From assembly GCA_963729695.1 (NCBI GenBank), contig CAVSOT010000007.1, positions 992,001-1,056,000 of the forward strand: a DNA stretch of 64,000 nt, in the 5' to 3' direction. Numbering within the stretch: the first letter of the stretch is position 1; every line of letters starts with the position of its first letter. The position numbers and the translations under genes were made by a program. Below, in pieces: positions 48,545 through 58,637 of this stretch. A model generated the notes under the pieces. The model was given only the letters and a program-made list of their open reading frames with translations, searched no databases and was not told where the DNA came from. Origin of the DNA: PALSA-693 sp963729695 (lineage in GTDB: Bacteria > Actinomycetota > Acidimicrobiia > Acidimicrobiales > Palsa-688).

Positions 48545-49717
48545 TTAGGGGGTCAGGGCACTACAGGTTCGGCGGTCGGCCCACACCGCCTCATCGGAGG
48601 CCGCCGCCGATGCCGTCTCGGGCCGGGGGATACCGTGCACGATCCGGGCGGGAACCCATTCGTAGCTGTCCACGTGACGTCCAGTAGCAGTGACGAGCAG
48701 TATGCCGCTGCTGCCGGATTCGCCGTCCTCTCGGAAGTAGACAAAGTTGCCCAAGCCGTAGGCGACGAGCGCCTGGCCGAAATGGCCGGCACCGAACACC
48801 CGGTGGGCGTGGCTCCCGACGATGATGTCCGCGCCGGCGGCGATCAGAGCCTGGGCCAGGCTGTGCTGCTCGGGCGAAGCGCAGTGGGTCGTCTCGATAC
48901 CCCAATGTAGGAAGACCACAAGGGTGTCCACCTCGGGGCGTGCGGAGCGGACAGCGGCGAGGAGCCGGGTCGGGTCGATACAGAACGCCAGTCCCGGCCG
49001 GGTGTCCGACGCAGTCCATTGTGACACCAGTGCCGGCTCGAGCCAGTCGGTCGCGGCGAAGAGGGCGACCCGCTGGTCGCCGATCGTGGTGAGATAAGGC
49101 CGGAAGGCCTCGGCTGCGTCGTGGCCGATCCCGAGCACGGGCATCCCCGAAGCGGCGATGGCGTCAAAGGTGTCGGCCATTCCGAGAGGGCCGTAGTCCA
49201 AGGCGTGGTTGTTGGCCATTCCGACCACGTCGACCCCGGCCGCTTTGAGAGCCTCGAAGGCTAATGCCGACGACCGGAAGTGGTAGGCCTTGCCCTCGGC
49301 CGGTTCGCCCCGATCGGTTATGGCCGTCTCCAGGTTGACCATGGTGACGTCAGCCCGGGCGAACACCGGCGCCACCGACGACAACAGACGTTCGGGGTTG
49401 GCCCGCAGCTGGGCGGCCAAGGTCGGCACGCCGGCATATGTGAGCCCGCCCTCGGTGTCCCACTCGTCGACGAAGTGGGTGTCACCCGCAAACGCGAACG
49501 TGACGGAACGGCGACTTGGCCTCGCCACCGTGGTCGTCGATGAGGAGGTCGAGGTGGAAGGACTCGACAAGGCGGAAGCGGGCGCCCGCCTGGCCCCATT
49601 TGTGCAGCCCGCCGCGAGTGACAGGGCCAGAGCAGGAACGCCAAGCCCGGCCGCCCGCAGTATCTCCCGTCGAGTGAATTCGCGTGGGCTCACCTTGAAC
49701 CGGAACCTTAGACCCAT
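48545..49717 (-). CDS. CapA-family (poly-gamma-glutamate synthesis-type) lipoprotein
   Basis: A 390-residue metallophosphatase-fold protein. The N-terminus, TRREILRAAGLGVPALALSL, ends in the lipobox LAAGC and carries a twin-Arg-like start, so it is exported and lipid-anchored. A Ser/Thr linker follows. CapA motifs: FAFAGDTHF, VTMVNLETAITDRG, VVGMANNHALDYG, LFAATDW, VVFLHWGIE, and IIVGSHAHRVFG. Relatives act in polyglutamate capsule or cell-wall metabolism, though many lone CapA proteins are of unknown role. No capBC is nearby. Confidence 0.88.
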   Translation of the reverse strand: MGLRFRFKVSPREFTRREILRAAGLGVPALALSLAAGCTNGARRAPASALSSPSTSTSSSTTTVARPSRRSVTFAFAGDTHFVDEWDTEGGLTYAGVPTLAAQLRANPERLLSSVAPVFARADVTMVNLETAITDRGEPAEGKAYHFRSSALAFEALKAAGVDVVGMANNHALDYGPLGMADTFDAIAASGMPVLGIGHDAAEAFRPYLTTIGDQRVALFAATDWLEPALVSQWTASDTRPGLAFCIDPTRLLAAVRSARPEVDTLVVFLHWGIETTHCASPEQHSLAQALIAAGADIIVGSHAHRVFGAGHFGQALVAYGLGNFVYFREDGESGSSGILLVTATGRHVDSYEWVPARIVHGIPRPETASAAASDEAVWADRRTCSALTP

Positions 49718-49754
49718 AGCCTCGAGTTGGTGCGCGACCTGGGCCCATCAGCCG

Positions 49755-49840
49755 AGGAGCCATACTCACCTTTGCGGACAAGGCCGGCCTCGACAGGGTT
49801 GTGTTCGCTTCGGCGGTCCATCCGACACCAAGCCTGGGAA
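49755..49840 (-). pseudogene. Possible REP-associated tyrosine transposase fragment
   Basis: A short minus-strand piece reads SEHNPVEAGLVRKGEYGSSA, resembling the NPVxAGLVxxPxxYxWSS block of Y1 (IS200-like/REP) transposases. The rest is missing, and 30 residues are too few to be sure. Confidence 0.35.
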
Positions 49841-49989
49841 GGATACGGAATGACGCCGGGACGCTCTGGTGTCCAGCAGCGTGACGTTGTCCCGCTCCAT
49901 ACCGAGCTCTGCACGGTGCTGATCCGTCGGGCGCTGGGCATGGCTCGGATGCCCAACAGCCGGCGACAAAGTGGCACCTCGAGGGCGAG

Positions 49990-50573
49990 GGCTCGAGGGT
50001 TATGGGATGACCTTCATCTCCTCGAGGCTTTCATTTCTCGGGCTTCGCCACGTGAGGAGATATCGGAACATCGCAACGCGCCGGAACTGCCGCCCGGGCG
50101 AGGCGAGCTCGGTGAGGCGTCGCAGCAGTCCGTACGAGTGTGGCGGAGGCCAGACCTTCGGCGCCGGGGTCTCCCAGCAACCATTATTAAGCTTCTGCGC
50201 TCGGGCGGCTGCCTGTCGGCCTCCACGTCGAGATGGTGCAGGGAAGCGCTGTCACCGCGTCGAACGATCCCGGTTGGAACGGCCAGGTGACGAAGTCACC
50301 CTGGAGGTACCGGACGCCCTCCGGCGGATCTGAAGCGCACGCGGCCGCTATGGAACCCATCACGATCGATGCCTACTACATGGGCACTCGGTGCCTCAGC
50401 TCGCGGACCCACCAACCCTCGCCACAGCCGATGTCAAGGCATCCCGGGCGCCCATCGGAACGAGCCTGATCAGTTGCCGGCCGCGGTGGATGTTGTGGTT
50501 CCAGCGTTCCGTCACGACGAGTCCGATGTTCCACGACAGCGCCGCTATCGCCATCGGCCCATCGCTCCCTCCC
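49990..50573 (-). pseudogene. Class I SAM-dependent methyltransferase, heavily frameshifted
   Basis: Segments in different minus-strand frames line up as one enzyme: MAIAALSWNIGLVVTERWNH, QLIRLVPMGARDA, LDIGCGEGWWVREL (SAM motif I), HVVGIDRDG, PEGVRYLQGDFVTWPFQPGS, FDAVTAL, and a C-terminal SLEEMKVIP. Five or more slips are needed, so it is dead as sequenced. This is the second heavily broken gene in the window, after the SnoaL-like one. Confidence 0.55.
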
Positions 50574-50879
50574 GTTAGGTGGGGCGCAGGTCGGAACGTC
50601 CTGGGGGCAGGATATAAGGTAGGTGCTGGCTAAGGATCACCGTGCCGGGCCCGATCCGCTCGGTGGCGTCGCGTACAGCGGGCCCACCGTGGGGGGCACC
50701 CCTATATCCCGTGGGGATCGGATTCGACCGCCGGCCTCGGCCCACCAACTTCCCACGCTGACGGCCCGTGGCCCCTGTAGGGTGGCCGTGTCGTTCGTCT
50801 CGACCGACAGCCGCCCTCGGCATCGAGGGCAGATCGGCGGTTTCCTAATGGAAGCCCCAACCACATCGGCAATTCAGCC

Positions 50880-51170
50880 GTGACCATGATCGCCCCCAAG
50901 CGCGCCGTCATGATCCACAATCTGGCCCGGGCGATAAACGACTCCGCTGATATCTCGCCAGAGGACCTAGTCCACCCCTCGCTGGCGTCCCACCCTCAGC
51001 CCGGACAAAAAACGCGGACCAGGTCCCTGTCAGCCGATCGGCCGGCCCACGAATCCGCGCCGATCACCTGCTCCACTTGTCGGATGACCTACCTGCCGAC
51101 CGCCGTACCCGCGGCTTCGGCTCCCCCCGAAGACTGGCTCTGCGACGGCTGCCAACAGAGTCTGGTCTGA
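50880..51170 (+). CDS. Small protein with two CxxC pairs
   Basis: About 96 residues: MIAPKRAVMIHNLARAINDS, a Pro/Thr-rich middle, then ITCSTCRMTYLP and WLCDGCQQSLV. The paired CxxC motifs 30 residues apart suggest a zinc ribbon. No family is recognised. Confidence 0.45.
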   Translation: MTMIAPKRAVMIHNLARAINDSADISPEDLVHPSLASHPQPGQKTRTRSLSADRPAHESAPITCSTCRMTYLPTAVPAASAPPEDWLCDGCQQSLV

Positions 51171-51775
51171 GCGCCGACAAAGCCAAGCCCGGATCCCCCG
51201 AGCCGTTGAGGGTGATCTGACGGGCCATCCGCGGGAAACGGCGGGGCCCCGCCGCACGGCCGCCTTCGAGTTGTACAGGACGGCAGTTCGCTGGGGCTCG
51301 GGTGGATTTGACGGTCCGATCGGGTATGGTGCAGCCCCTCTCCCCACTCGGCCACCCACGCGATCTGTACTCCCCCTGAAGCGGCGTCAATCAGGGAAAT
51401 GGGCAGGTCGTCGCTGGAGGACGCTTGCAGGCCTGCGGTACGGTGGATTGAGGTCCTGCTCCACCAAGACCAGCACCGCCTGTCGACGGGTATGACATGT
51501 CCGAACCCGCGAAGGAGGCCGGCCGTGTGCCAGCGGGCTGTAGCACTGCTGGAGTGCAACCCAATGTCAGTCAGGGAGAGCCGGTCGTTCGTGTCAATCG
51601 TCAGATACGGCGTCGGACACGAATCAGCTCAGGGGCTTCGCCGAATGCTTACCTCGAACTGCCGGGAGATGTGAAGGAGCCCCGGTAGGGACCTGGGGGC
51701 GGTCTGGGAGGCCTAGGGGCACAGTACCTGATCCGGCTGGGGTGCTAACCGGATGGCGGTCGTCGTTTCGGGGCG
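51171..51775. other. Stretch without a firm gene
   Basis: Short frames are open on both strands, but none carries a domain or ribosome site that I can defend. Confidence 0.4.
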
Positions 51776-52478
51776 TTACCGCTTGAAGCGGAGTTGCCGG
51801 GAGATGACCCTGGCGGCGAGGTGGGCCACGGTGGTGTTGTCGGCCATGGCCCGGGCCCGCAGGCGGACCAGGGCCTCGCCGACGGTTACGTCGAGTTGCA
51901 CCGAGACCATCCCGGAGGCCTGATGAACCTCGGCCCGGTAGCCGCCATTGCGTAGCTCGTCGGCGAGGGCACCGTCGGGAACCCCCGACTGCATGGCCAG
52001 GAAGGCCAGGGTGACGATCTCGGCCATGACCAGGCTGTCGCCGTAGGTGTCGTCGCCGAGCGGTCCGGCCCGGTCTTCATGGAGGGTAAGCGCTCCCATG
52101 CGGGCCGCGCCGACTTGGAGCGGGAAGGCGAACACGGCCCGAGTCCCCGCGTCGACGGCCGGTCCGGTGAACCCCGAGCCAACGGGCGGGGGGACGAGCT
52201 ACCAGGTCGCTCTCGATGATCGGAACCCCCTGCCGGTAGGCGTCGAAGCCGGGGCCGACCCCGAGCATGAACTGGAGCTCCTCGAGGATCTCGGCTTGAA
52301 CGCTCGAAGTGTAGGTCGCCAAAGGCGTACCGTCGTCGTCCATCAGCACGAGGCCCGCACCGCCCACGGCCAGGACCTCCGCGCAGGCCGTGCACAATCC
52401 CATCGGAGTGGGCGCCGTGCCCGGGCGGGCGGCTAAGGCCGTCGTGACACGCAACCAGCGTTCCTGCCCTACCTCCAC
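51776..52478 (-). CDS. GAF-ANTAR regulator, short type (pair 2), one frameshift
   Basis: Same layout as the gene at 43.9 kb: LCTACAEVLAVGGAGLVLMD, LQFMLGVGPGFDAYRQGVPI (GAF), VFAFPLQVGAARMGALTLHE, then ANTAR-like HQASGMVSVQLDVTVGEALV and LAARVISRQLRFKR. A slip near 52185 (in the GAF domain, after ARPPARWLG) breaks it. The likely start is GTG 52478. The conserved GPC of the GAF pocket is GPG here, one residue changed from its relatives. Confidence 0.8.
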
Positions 52479-52704
52479 GGCTACCTCGGCGATCCGGCGG
52501 CGTCCGTACCCGTCTCGCTACCAGGGGCCGGAGCAGCTGCGACTCGCCCGCCCGACGACCGGGACCATCGACGACGGGCGACGCTTCGAGCATACCGCCA
52601 CCGAGGAATAGGCCCACCGGAACCGGCGAGCATCTAATCGAGCCAACGAATCGGTGAGGATCACCCACCGTTTCACCGCCAGACCGCAGGGCGGACTGCC
52701 TCCG

Positions 52705-53457
52705 CTACCCGGGTCCGGCCTGGCGGCCAGATCGACTCAGCTGGGCGAGGACCCCATCGGGCAGTGACCTCGTCACGACCCCCGTCGCCACGTCGGTCAG
52801 CTTGAGGTTGTGGTGGCGGGCGTAGCCCCGCAGCCGGGAGAACGCCTCATCGGTGCCAATCTGGGCCCGCTCTGCGATCGCCCCTTTGGCCTGCTCAATG
52901 GTGACCCGGCTGTTCAGCGCGCCCTGCAGTTGCCCGGTCAGGCGCTGCGAGTCCAGCGCAGCCTCGTTTTGCAGCAGGGCCAGGGTGGCCGCGTGGGCGA
53001 GCGCCTGCGCGACCTCGACATCCGGGCCCGACAGCGGCCGCGACGTGGCCATGAACAGGTTGAGGGTCCCCAGCACCCGAGTGCGGACCCGCATCGGAAA
53101 CGCGTGCACCGACGGCAGCCCGGCGGTCATGGCCATGTCCGCGAAGCGGACCCAGGGGCTGCCCGCTCCCAGGTTGGCGTGGACGACCGGCTGGCCAGAG
53201 CGGAATGCGTCCAGGCACGGGCCTTGCTCGTTTTGAATCTGGAAGAGCTCCAACAGGTTGGCATCCTCGCTCGATGCGGCCATCACTTGCAGATCGCCGC
53301 GGACGTTGACGACCATGATCCCCGTCGCCGCCGCGTCGAGTAGTTCTACGCAGCGATCGCTCAGCATGGTCAACAGCTCAACCACGTCGAAGTCCTCGAC
53401 CAGGGTGTCAGCCAGCTGCAGGAACGTGGCGGCCAGCAGTTGTTCTCGGGTGGCCAT
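52705..53457 (-). CDS. GAF-ANTAR regulator, long type (pair 2)
   Basis: A 250-residue protein. GAF: FDVVELLTMLSDRCVELLDA, FQIQNEQGPCLDAFRSGQPV, VHAFPMRVRTRVLGTLNLFM. ANTAR: LQGALNSRVTIEQAKGAIAE then QIGTDEAFSRLRGYARHHNL. ATG 53457 follows GGAAGGGGGTGG. It precedes the short-type gene in transcription, the reverse of the order in pair 1. The frame is intact. Confidence 0.9.
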   Translation of the reverse strand: MATREQLLAATFLQLADTLVEDFDVVELLTMLSDRCVELLDAAATGIMVVNVRGDLQVMAASSEDANLLELFQIQNEQGPCLDAFRSGQPVVHANLGAGSPWVRFADMAMTAGLPSVHAFPMRVRTRVLGTLNLFMATSRPLSGPDVEVAQALAHAATLALLQNEAALDSQRLTGQLQGALNSRVTIEQAKGAIAERAQIGTDEAFSRLRGYARHHNLKLTDVATGVVTRSLPDGVLAQLSRSGRQAGPG

Positions 53458-53760
53458 GGTCCACCCCCTTCCGGCCACACATTCTACGACTCCCGCGACC
53501 CAGCCGATTACCCGCGACCGCAGCCAACGCCCCGAGCGAGCCAAAGTCCAGCTCGGAGACCCTGAGCTCCGAGGCACACCCTGCTGTTGCCGTGTCGACG
53601 CCGGGATCACGCTCCCCCCGGGCCCGGCTGAGCCGGTGTTGACGCCGGGCATGACCACGGTGGCAATTGAGCCGGCGCGCCGGGAGTGGACGGCCGGGCG
53701 GAGGAGCTGACCAAGCAGTCTTGGCAGTATCGAGGTCGCTCCCGATACAGAACGCTCGGA

Positions 53761-53937
53761 TCACGCTTTGAGCCCGGGCCAGGTCAGGTCGGGCCACGGT
53801 CGGGAAGAGGTGGTGCTGATCTGGGAGTTGAGACCGCCGAGCGTGAGGTCGGTGAACCGGCCGCCGGTGACGTCGCGAGCGGTGATGATCTGGAGCTGGG
53901 CGAAGCTCATCTTGCTATCGGCCTCGATAATGGGCAT
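53761..53937 (-). CDS. Possible protein fragment
   Basis: A 58-residue frame, MPIIEADSKMSFAQLQIITA then RDVTGGRFTDLTLGGLNSQI, has natural composition but no upstream continuation or known domain. It may be the tail of a lost gene. Confidence 0.25.
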   Translation of the reverse strand: MPIIEADSKMSFAQLQIITARDVTGGRFTDLTLGGLNSQISTTSSRPWPDLTWPGLKA

Positions 53938-54198
53938 CCGCTTTGTGCTTGGGCGCGAAGCTGCGCCTCGGGTATAAGGAGAAGACGGCTTGCTGGACGG
54001 CGGCAAAGCCGCTGCGAGAAGCCACCGGCCGGGAACGAGGTATCGGTGAGGTCCTAGACGTACTCCTCGACAACAACACCCCCGAACCAGCCCACCGGTG
54101 AACCTACGGGACGTTTGCATCGCAGCCAAAACCCGTTGAAAGAAGTGTGTCCTAACGTTCTTCTCCCCATCCACCCCAACACCAGCAAGGATCGAAAC

Positions 54199-54384
54199 AT
54201 GACCACCTGGGAGTACCTGATCATAGAGCTACCCGCCTTCGAGGTGGCCACCCACACGCCGGGCGCGTCGGCCGCAGTCCAGGCCCTCAACGAGGAAGGC
54301 GAACGGGGGTGGGAGGCCGTCGGGATGACCCCCCTTTCTGACACGAGAATCGCCGTACTTCTCAAAAGACCCCAACCGCAGTAA
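54199..54384 (+). CDS. Small DUF4177-like protein
   Basis: A 61-residue protein: MTTWEYLIIELPAFEVATHT, VQALNEEGERGWEAVGMTPL, TRIAVLLKRP. The WEY...LNxxGxxGWExV...LLKR pattern is that of small DUF4177-type domains. ATG 54199 follows AAGGA. The function of the family is unknown. Confidence 0.75.
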   Translation: MTTWEYLIIELPAFEVATHTPGASAAVQALNEEGERGWEAVGMTPLSDTRIAVLLKRPQPQ

Positions 54385-54903
54385 CGCCGACTGGAAAACG
54401 CCGCCGGACAGGGCGTCTGGATCGCCAGGCTGACCCCACCAAGGAAGGGTCAAGATAATAAACGTCCGGCCGAATGGACGACCGGTGGCTGGAGACGGCA
54501 CCTCCCGGCCTCTACTGGGACCGCCATAATGACGGCCGCTTCTTCAGCCGCGGTACGCTAATGCGATCCTGCGCCGGCTCCAGGGCACGCACCTTTCCGG
54601 CCGCCCTTGCACGAAGGCAGCGGTCCCTCTCCGCCCCGCTCGGGCCACGGTGAAGTCCCTGGGCGGGCGCCCTCCCTTTGCGGAGCGTCGTTGAGGAGGG
54701 TTGGTGTGGGCGATCACCGAACTTCGCCGTTCTGTGATCATCGGATGTCGCGATTTACGATCAGCGAAAGTCGCGTTCTGCGATCAGCGGAGTACGCGTT
54801 GAGCTGAGGTTCTGGGTCCTCCGGTCGGGCATCCGCGCGATCGGTGAGTGGCCCCTCCAACGTGCTGGGCGACCAAGCACCAGTCGTTGGAGGGACCGGA
54901 CAC

Positions 54904-56199
54904 ATGTTGACCCAGGAGGAGTTCATGGACATATTGGCGATGCGCCGCCAGGGCCTGTCGATCAGTGAGATCGCCAAGGAGACGGGCTATCACGCGGCGA
55001 CGATCTCGAAGTGGGTGAAAGCGGGCGGACCACCGGCGGCCCGGGCGGCCACGACCCCTGCCGCGGTCGACGAGCGTTGGTCGGCTCGGATCGACGAGCT
55101 GTTGCGCAAGGCGCCGTTGTTGTTGGCCACCAGCGTGTTCGAGATCATCAAGACCGAGGGCTACACCGGCTCGTATCCTTCGGTGTCCCGGGAGCTACGA
55201 GCCCGAAGAGGGCCACGGTTTCAGGGGCGGGCGGCGGTGTCAATCCGGATCGAGACCCCACCGGGCGAGGAGGCCCAGTTCGACTTCTCCGATGCCACCG
55301 CTTGGGGTGATGACTGGGGGATTGCGGGCTTGCAGTGTTTCTCGGCCATCTTGTCGTGGTCGAGGTGGCGGCTTTGGTGGTTCACCACCTCAGTCGACCG
55401 GGAGCACACCTTCGAAGGGCTCATCCGCTTCTTCGAAGCGGCCGGCGGTGTCCCCAAGGTGTTGCGCACCGACCGGATGGGCGCCCTGGGTTCGTCGCAG
55501 GGACGCCGGTTCAAGCTGCACCCGCCTGCTCAAGAGTTCGCCCGGTTCCACGGCACCGAGATCCGGGCCTGCCAGGCTGCTGACGCGAAGCGGAAAGGGA
55601 AGGTGGAACGACCGTTTCGGAGCTTGAAGGAGACCTTCCTCGAGGAGCAACGCCTGACCCCGCCGGGGTCGGTGGGAGAGTTGAACGCCAGGGTGGGGCC
55701 GTGGCTGGCCGCCCGGGTCCATGGCCGAGCGAACCGGACCACCGGAATCAGTCCTGACGACCGCCTGGGCAAAGAACAAGAGCTTTTGGGGGCACTGCCT
55801 CGCCGGCGTTTCGACACCGCCTACGTGGAGGTCCGACGGGTTCATGTGGCCGTCCCCCAGATCGAATGGCGAGGCGTGCGCTGGTCGGTCCCACCAGCCT
55901 GTGTCGGCCAGCGGGTGGAGGTCCGCCACGAAGTCGACACCACCACCGTGGAAATCCGCTGGGCCGGACAACTGGTCCGCCGTCACCGCCTCCCCGCTGC
56001 GGGAGTGCGCGAGGTGTGGGACGGTGACGATTGGGCCGCCGCCCAAGCCGCGGCCATGGGTGAACGACCCCGACTGGCTGTCGTCGGCCAATCCCAGCCG
56101 GAACCTCAGCGTCAATATCGGATCGAACTGGCTGGCGACTACGACGTGGACACCGTCGACCTGTCCCGCTACGACCTCGAGGGCGGAGCCGCCCGATGA
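54904..56199 (+). CDS. istA: IS21-family transposase IstA
   Basis: A 431-residue DDE transposase. The N-terminal HTH is FMDILAMRRQGLSISEIAKETGYHAATISKW. The catalytic core has Asp in EEAQFDFSDATAW, Asp in KVLRTDRMGAL and Glu in KRKGKVERPFRSLKETFLEE. ATG 54904 lies after GGAGGGACC. Its stop overlaps the istB start (ATGA). The frame is intact, so it might still act with an IstB supplied elsewhere. Confidence 0.93.
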   Translation: MLTQEEFMDILAMRRQGLSISEIAKETGYHAATISKWVKAGGPPAARAATTPAAVDERWSARIDELLRKAPLLLATSVFEIIKTEGYTGSYPSVSRELRARRGPRFQGRAAVSIRIETPPGEEAQFDFSDATAWGDDWGIAGLQCFSAILSWSRWRLWWFTTSVDREHTFEGLIRFFEAAGGVPKVLRTDRMGALGSSQGRRFKLHPPAQEFARFHGTEIRACQAADAKRKGKVERPFRSLKETFLEEQRLTPPGSVGELNARVGPWLAARVHGRANRTTGISPDDRLGKEQELLGALPRRRFDTAYVEVRRVHVAVPQIEWRGVRWSVPPACVGQRVEVRHEVDTTTVEIRWAGQLVRRHRLPAAGVREVWDGDDWAAAQAAAMGERPRLAVVGQSQPEPQRQYRIELAGDYDVDTVDLSRYDLEGGAAR

Positions 56200-56549
56200 C
56201 CGCCAACGGACCTTATGAGCAGCTCAAAGACGACCTCGGCTACCTGCAGTTGGGACGAGCCGCGGAATGCTTCGCCACCCTGGCCGAACACGCCGGCCGC
56301 GACGGCTGGTCGCACGTCGAATACCTGGCCCGGGTGATCGCCGAGCAAACCTCGGCCACCACCAACCGGCGCCTAGCCGCCAGGCTGCGCTACGCCCGCT
56401 TCCCGTTCCGGCGCAGCGTCGAAGACTTCGACTTCGACTTCCAACCCTCCATCGACCGCAAACTGGTCACCGACCTGACCACCTTGCGCTTCATCGGCGA
56501 GAACCGACCCATCCTGTTCCTCGGCCAGCCCGGCTGCGGAAAGACCCAC

Positions 56550-57914
56550 TGTGAGACTGCATCCGCCGGTCCGGAGCGGTTTGCGGTCAGGGTCGGTGCT
56601 GGTGACGAGACGTGACCCGAAGACTCACTGCCCTGACGTGTTCGTCGGTTGGCCTTGCTTTGGATATGTCCGCCAACTCACCGGTGCCGGCCCGGATCCC
56701 GCACATGTTGGCCTGATCAGAAGCCTGTCCGCCCTGGGGCGTGACCCATCACAGTCCTGCCACGCGGTTCCTGCCCGGACCGGCACCACCCTCACCCTGC
56801 CACATCACCAAGGAAGGAATCCGCTCCATGCGTCTCGGCGACCAGGTCGATGTCATCATCGGTGTCGACACCCACAAACACTCCCATACCCTCGGCCTGG
56901 TTGACGGCGCCGGCACCGACGTTGCCGATGTCACCGTGCCCACCGACGCCTTCGGGTATCGACGAATGTTGGCGTGGGCCGACCAGCATTGCAGCGTGGC
57001 CTCCCGGCGCTGCTGGGCCATAGAAGGCACCGGAAGCTTCGGCGCCGGCCTCACTACCTACCTGCTCGAACAGGGTGAATGGGTCGTCGAGATCGACCGA
57101 CCCGCCCGCCCGCCCCGGCGTAATGGCGCCAAGTCCGACACCCTCGACGCCTATCGGGCCGCCCACGAAGCCCTGGCACGCCACCACCTGGCCCAGCCCC
57201 GTCAGCGGGGCCTCCGGGAAGCAATCCGGGTGCTGCTGAGCACCCGAGAAGGCGCCGTGCGGTCACGGACCCGAGCCATGTGCCACCTCCATGCGCTCAT
57301 CGTCAGTGCTCCCGCCCAGCTGCGCGACCAGCTCAGAAGAGACAACCTCGAAACGCAAATCCAGCGGTGCGCCCGGCTGCGGATCTCCGCCTCCCACACC
57401 ATCGAGCATCAAGCCACTATCCGGGTGCTGCGCTGCACCGCACGACGGATCCAGATCCTCAGCGCCGAAGCCGACGACCTCGAAGCCGAACTCGAGCTCC
57501 TGGTCACCCAGGCCGCCCCGGAGCTGCTCGCCGAGCCCGGCGTCGGCACCATCTCGGCCGCCCAGATCCTCAACACCTGGTCCCACCCCGGACGGATCCG
57601 ATCCGAAGCCGCGTTCGCCATGATCTCCGGCAGCGCCCCAATCCCCGCGTCGTCAGGTCAGACCGTCCGGCACCGCCTCAACCGGGGAGGCGACCGCCAA
57701 CTCAACCGGGCGCTGCACACCATCGTGCTCTCCCGCATGCGATTCCATCCCGAGACCAAGGCATACGCCGCCCGCCGCGACGCCGAAGGCCTCACCCCCC
57801 GCGAAATCAAACGATGCTTGAAGCGATACCTCGCCCGCCGCCTCTTCCGCCTCCTCGAGACCCAAACCCGCCAGCCACCCATCCAACAGGCGGCTTGACA
57901 GCCATAGAAGCATC
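56550..57914 (+). mobile_element. IS110-family insertion sequence inside istB
   Basis: About 1365 bp inserted between the codons for the Walker A His and the following Leu. There are no obvious terminal inverted repeats, as usual for IS110. The 280-bp non-coding part upstream of the transposase is where IS110 elements encode their bridge RNA, so a guide RNA specifying this istB target is expected but not shown here. Confidence 0.85.
56828..57898 (+). CDS. IS110-family transposase/recombinase (DEDD plus serine)
   Basis: A 356-residue bridge-RNA-guided recombinase. The RuvC-like N-terminal domain has Asp in VDVIIGVDTHKHSH, Glu in AIEGTGSFG and Asp in GAKSDTLDAYRAA. The Tnp_20 C-terminal domain has LLAEPGVGTISAAQIL and the catalytic Ser in SGSAPIPASSGQTVRHRLNRGG. 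The start ATG 56828 follows AAGGAAGG. The frame is intact, so it is potentially active. Confidence 0.92.
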   Translation: MRLGDQVDVIIGVDTHKHSHTLGLVDGAGTDVADVTVPTDAFGYRRMLAWADQHCSVASRRCWAIEGTGSFGAGLTTYLLEQGEWVVEIDRPARPPRRNGAKSDTLDAYRAAHEALARHHLAQPRQRGLREAIRVLLSTREGAVRSRTRAMCHLHALIVSAPAQLRDQLRRDNLETQIQRCARLRISASHTIEHQATIRVLRCTARRIQILSAEADDLEAELELLVTQAAPELLAEPGVGTISAAQILNTWSHPGRIRSEAAFAMISGSAPIPASSGQTVRHRLNRGGDRQLNRALHTIVLSRMRFHPETKAYAARRDAEGLTPREIKRCLKRYLARRLFRLLETQTRQPPIQQAA

Positions 57915-58637
57915 CTCGCTGTCGCGCTCGCCACCCGGGCCGTCGAAGCCGGATATCGCGGCTACTTCACTACCGCCGATGACCTGGCCACCACCTTGGT
58001 CCAAGCCCGACGGGAAGGAACCTGGACCTCCCGGCTACGCACCTACACCGCCCCCACCGTCCTCGTCATCGACGACGTCGGACTCCTACCCACCGACCAG
58101 AAAGGAGCTGCCGCCTTCTTCCACGTCATCAACACCCGCTACGAACGCGGCCACCCCACCCTCGTCACCACCAACAGAGGACTCCCCGAATGGGGCGAAG
58201 TCTTCGGCGACGCCGTCGTCGCCTCCGCCATCTTGGACCGACTCATGCACAACGCCATCGTCTTCAACATCAAAGGCCCCAGCTGGCGCATGCGCGAACA
58301 CCACGCCCTCCAAACCGCCACCAGCCACTAACGTCTCCAACCAGGAACCACGACCCCAGCCAACGCGAACTTCGCTGACCACCCATCGCGACTTTCACTG
58401 ATCGCAAAACGCGAGCCCAGGTGACCTCCCACAGTTGGAGCGAGACGTCACCGCGGATGTTACAACGGACGGCGCTCGGCCTCGTGTTGGGTGACTTCGG
58501 CGTGACGGGAGCGATCATCCGTCGATGCGGCGGCCTTGGCCACTCACACCATCAATCACAACCCCACTTCCATGCACCACTCCATGGCCACGACCGCCAG
58601 ACGGCCTCCCGATAAGAGTCCATTGCAGACCATCCAA

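Larger units (their letters stand above)
56196..58331 (+). pseudogene. istB: IS21-family helper ATPase IstB, split by IS110 insertion
   Basis: The 5' half (56196-56549) encodes the IstB start (MTANGPYEQLKDDLGYLQLG) up to Walker A, LFLGQPGCGKTH. The 3' half (57915-58331) resumes with LAVALATRAVEAGYRGYFTT, Walker B (VLVIDDVGLLP), RYERGHPTLVTTNRGLPEWG and the C-terminus. Removing 1365 bp rejoins the frame exactly. As it stands no functional ATPase is made. Confidence 0.9.
54705..58420 (+). mobile_element. IS21-family insertion sequence, interrupted by an IS110 element
   Basis: The ends carry several copies of a degenerate box around GATCAxCGAAxxTCGCG: four at the left (about 54710-54800) and two in reverse orientation at the right (about 58350-58412), as expected for IstA binding sites. 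Between them lie istA and a split istB. Exact tips are approximate, and I could not define target duplications. Confidence 0.85.

Noticed and set aside
48344..48910. Plus-strand frame of 188 codons over the CapA gene end
   Set aside because: It is antisense to conserved CapA motifs such as GSHAHRVFG.
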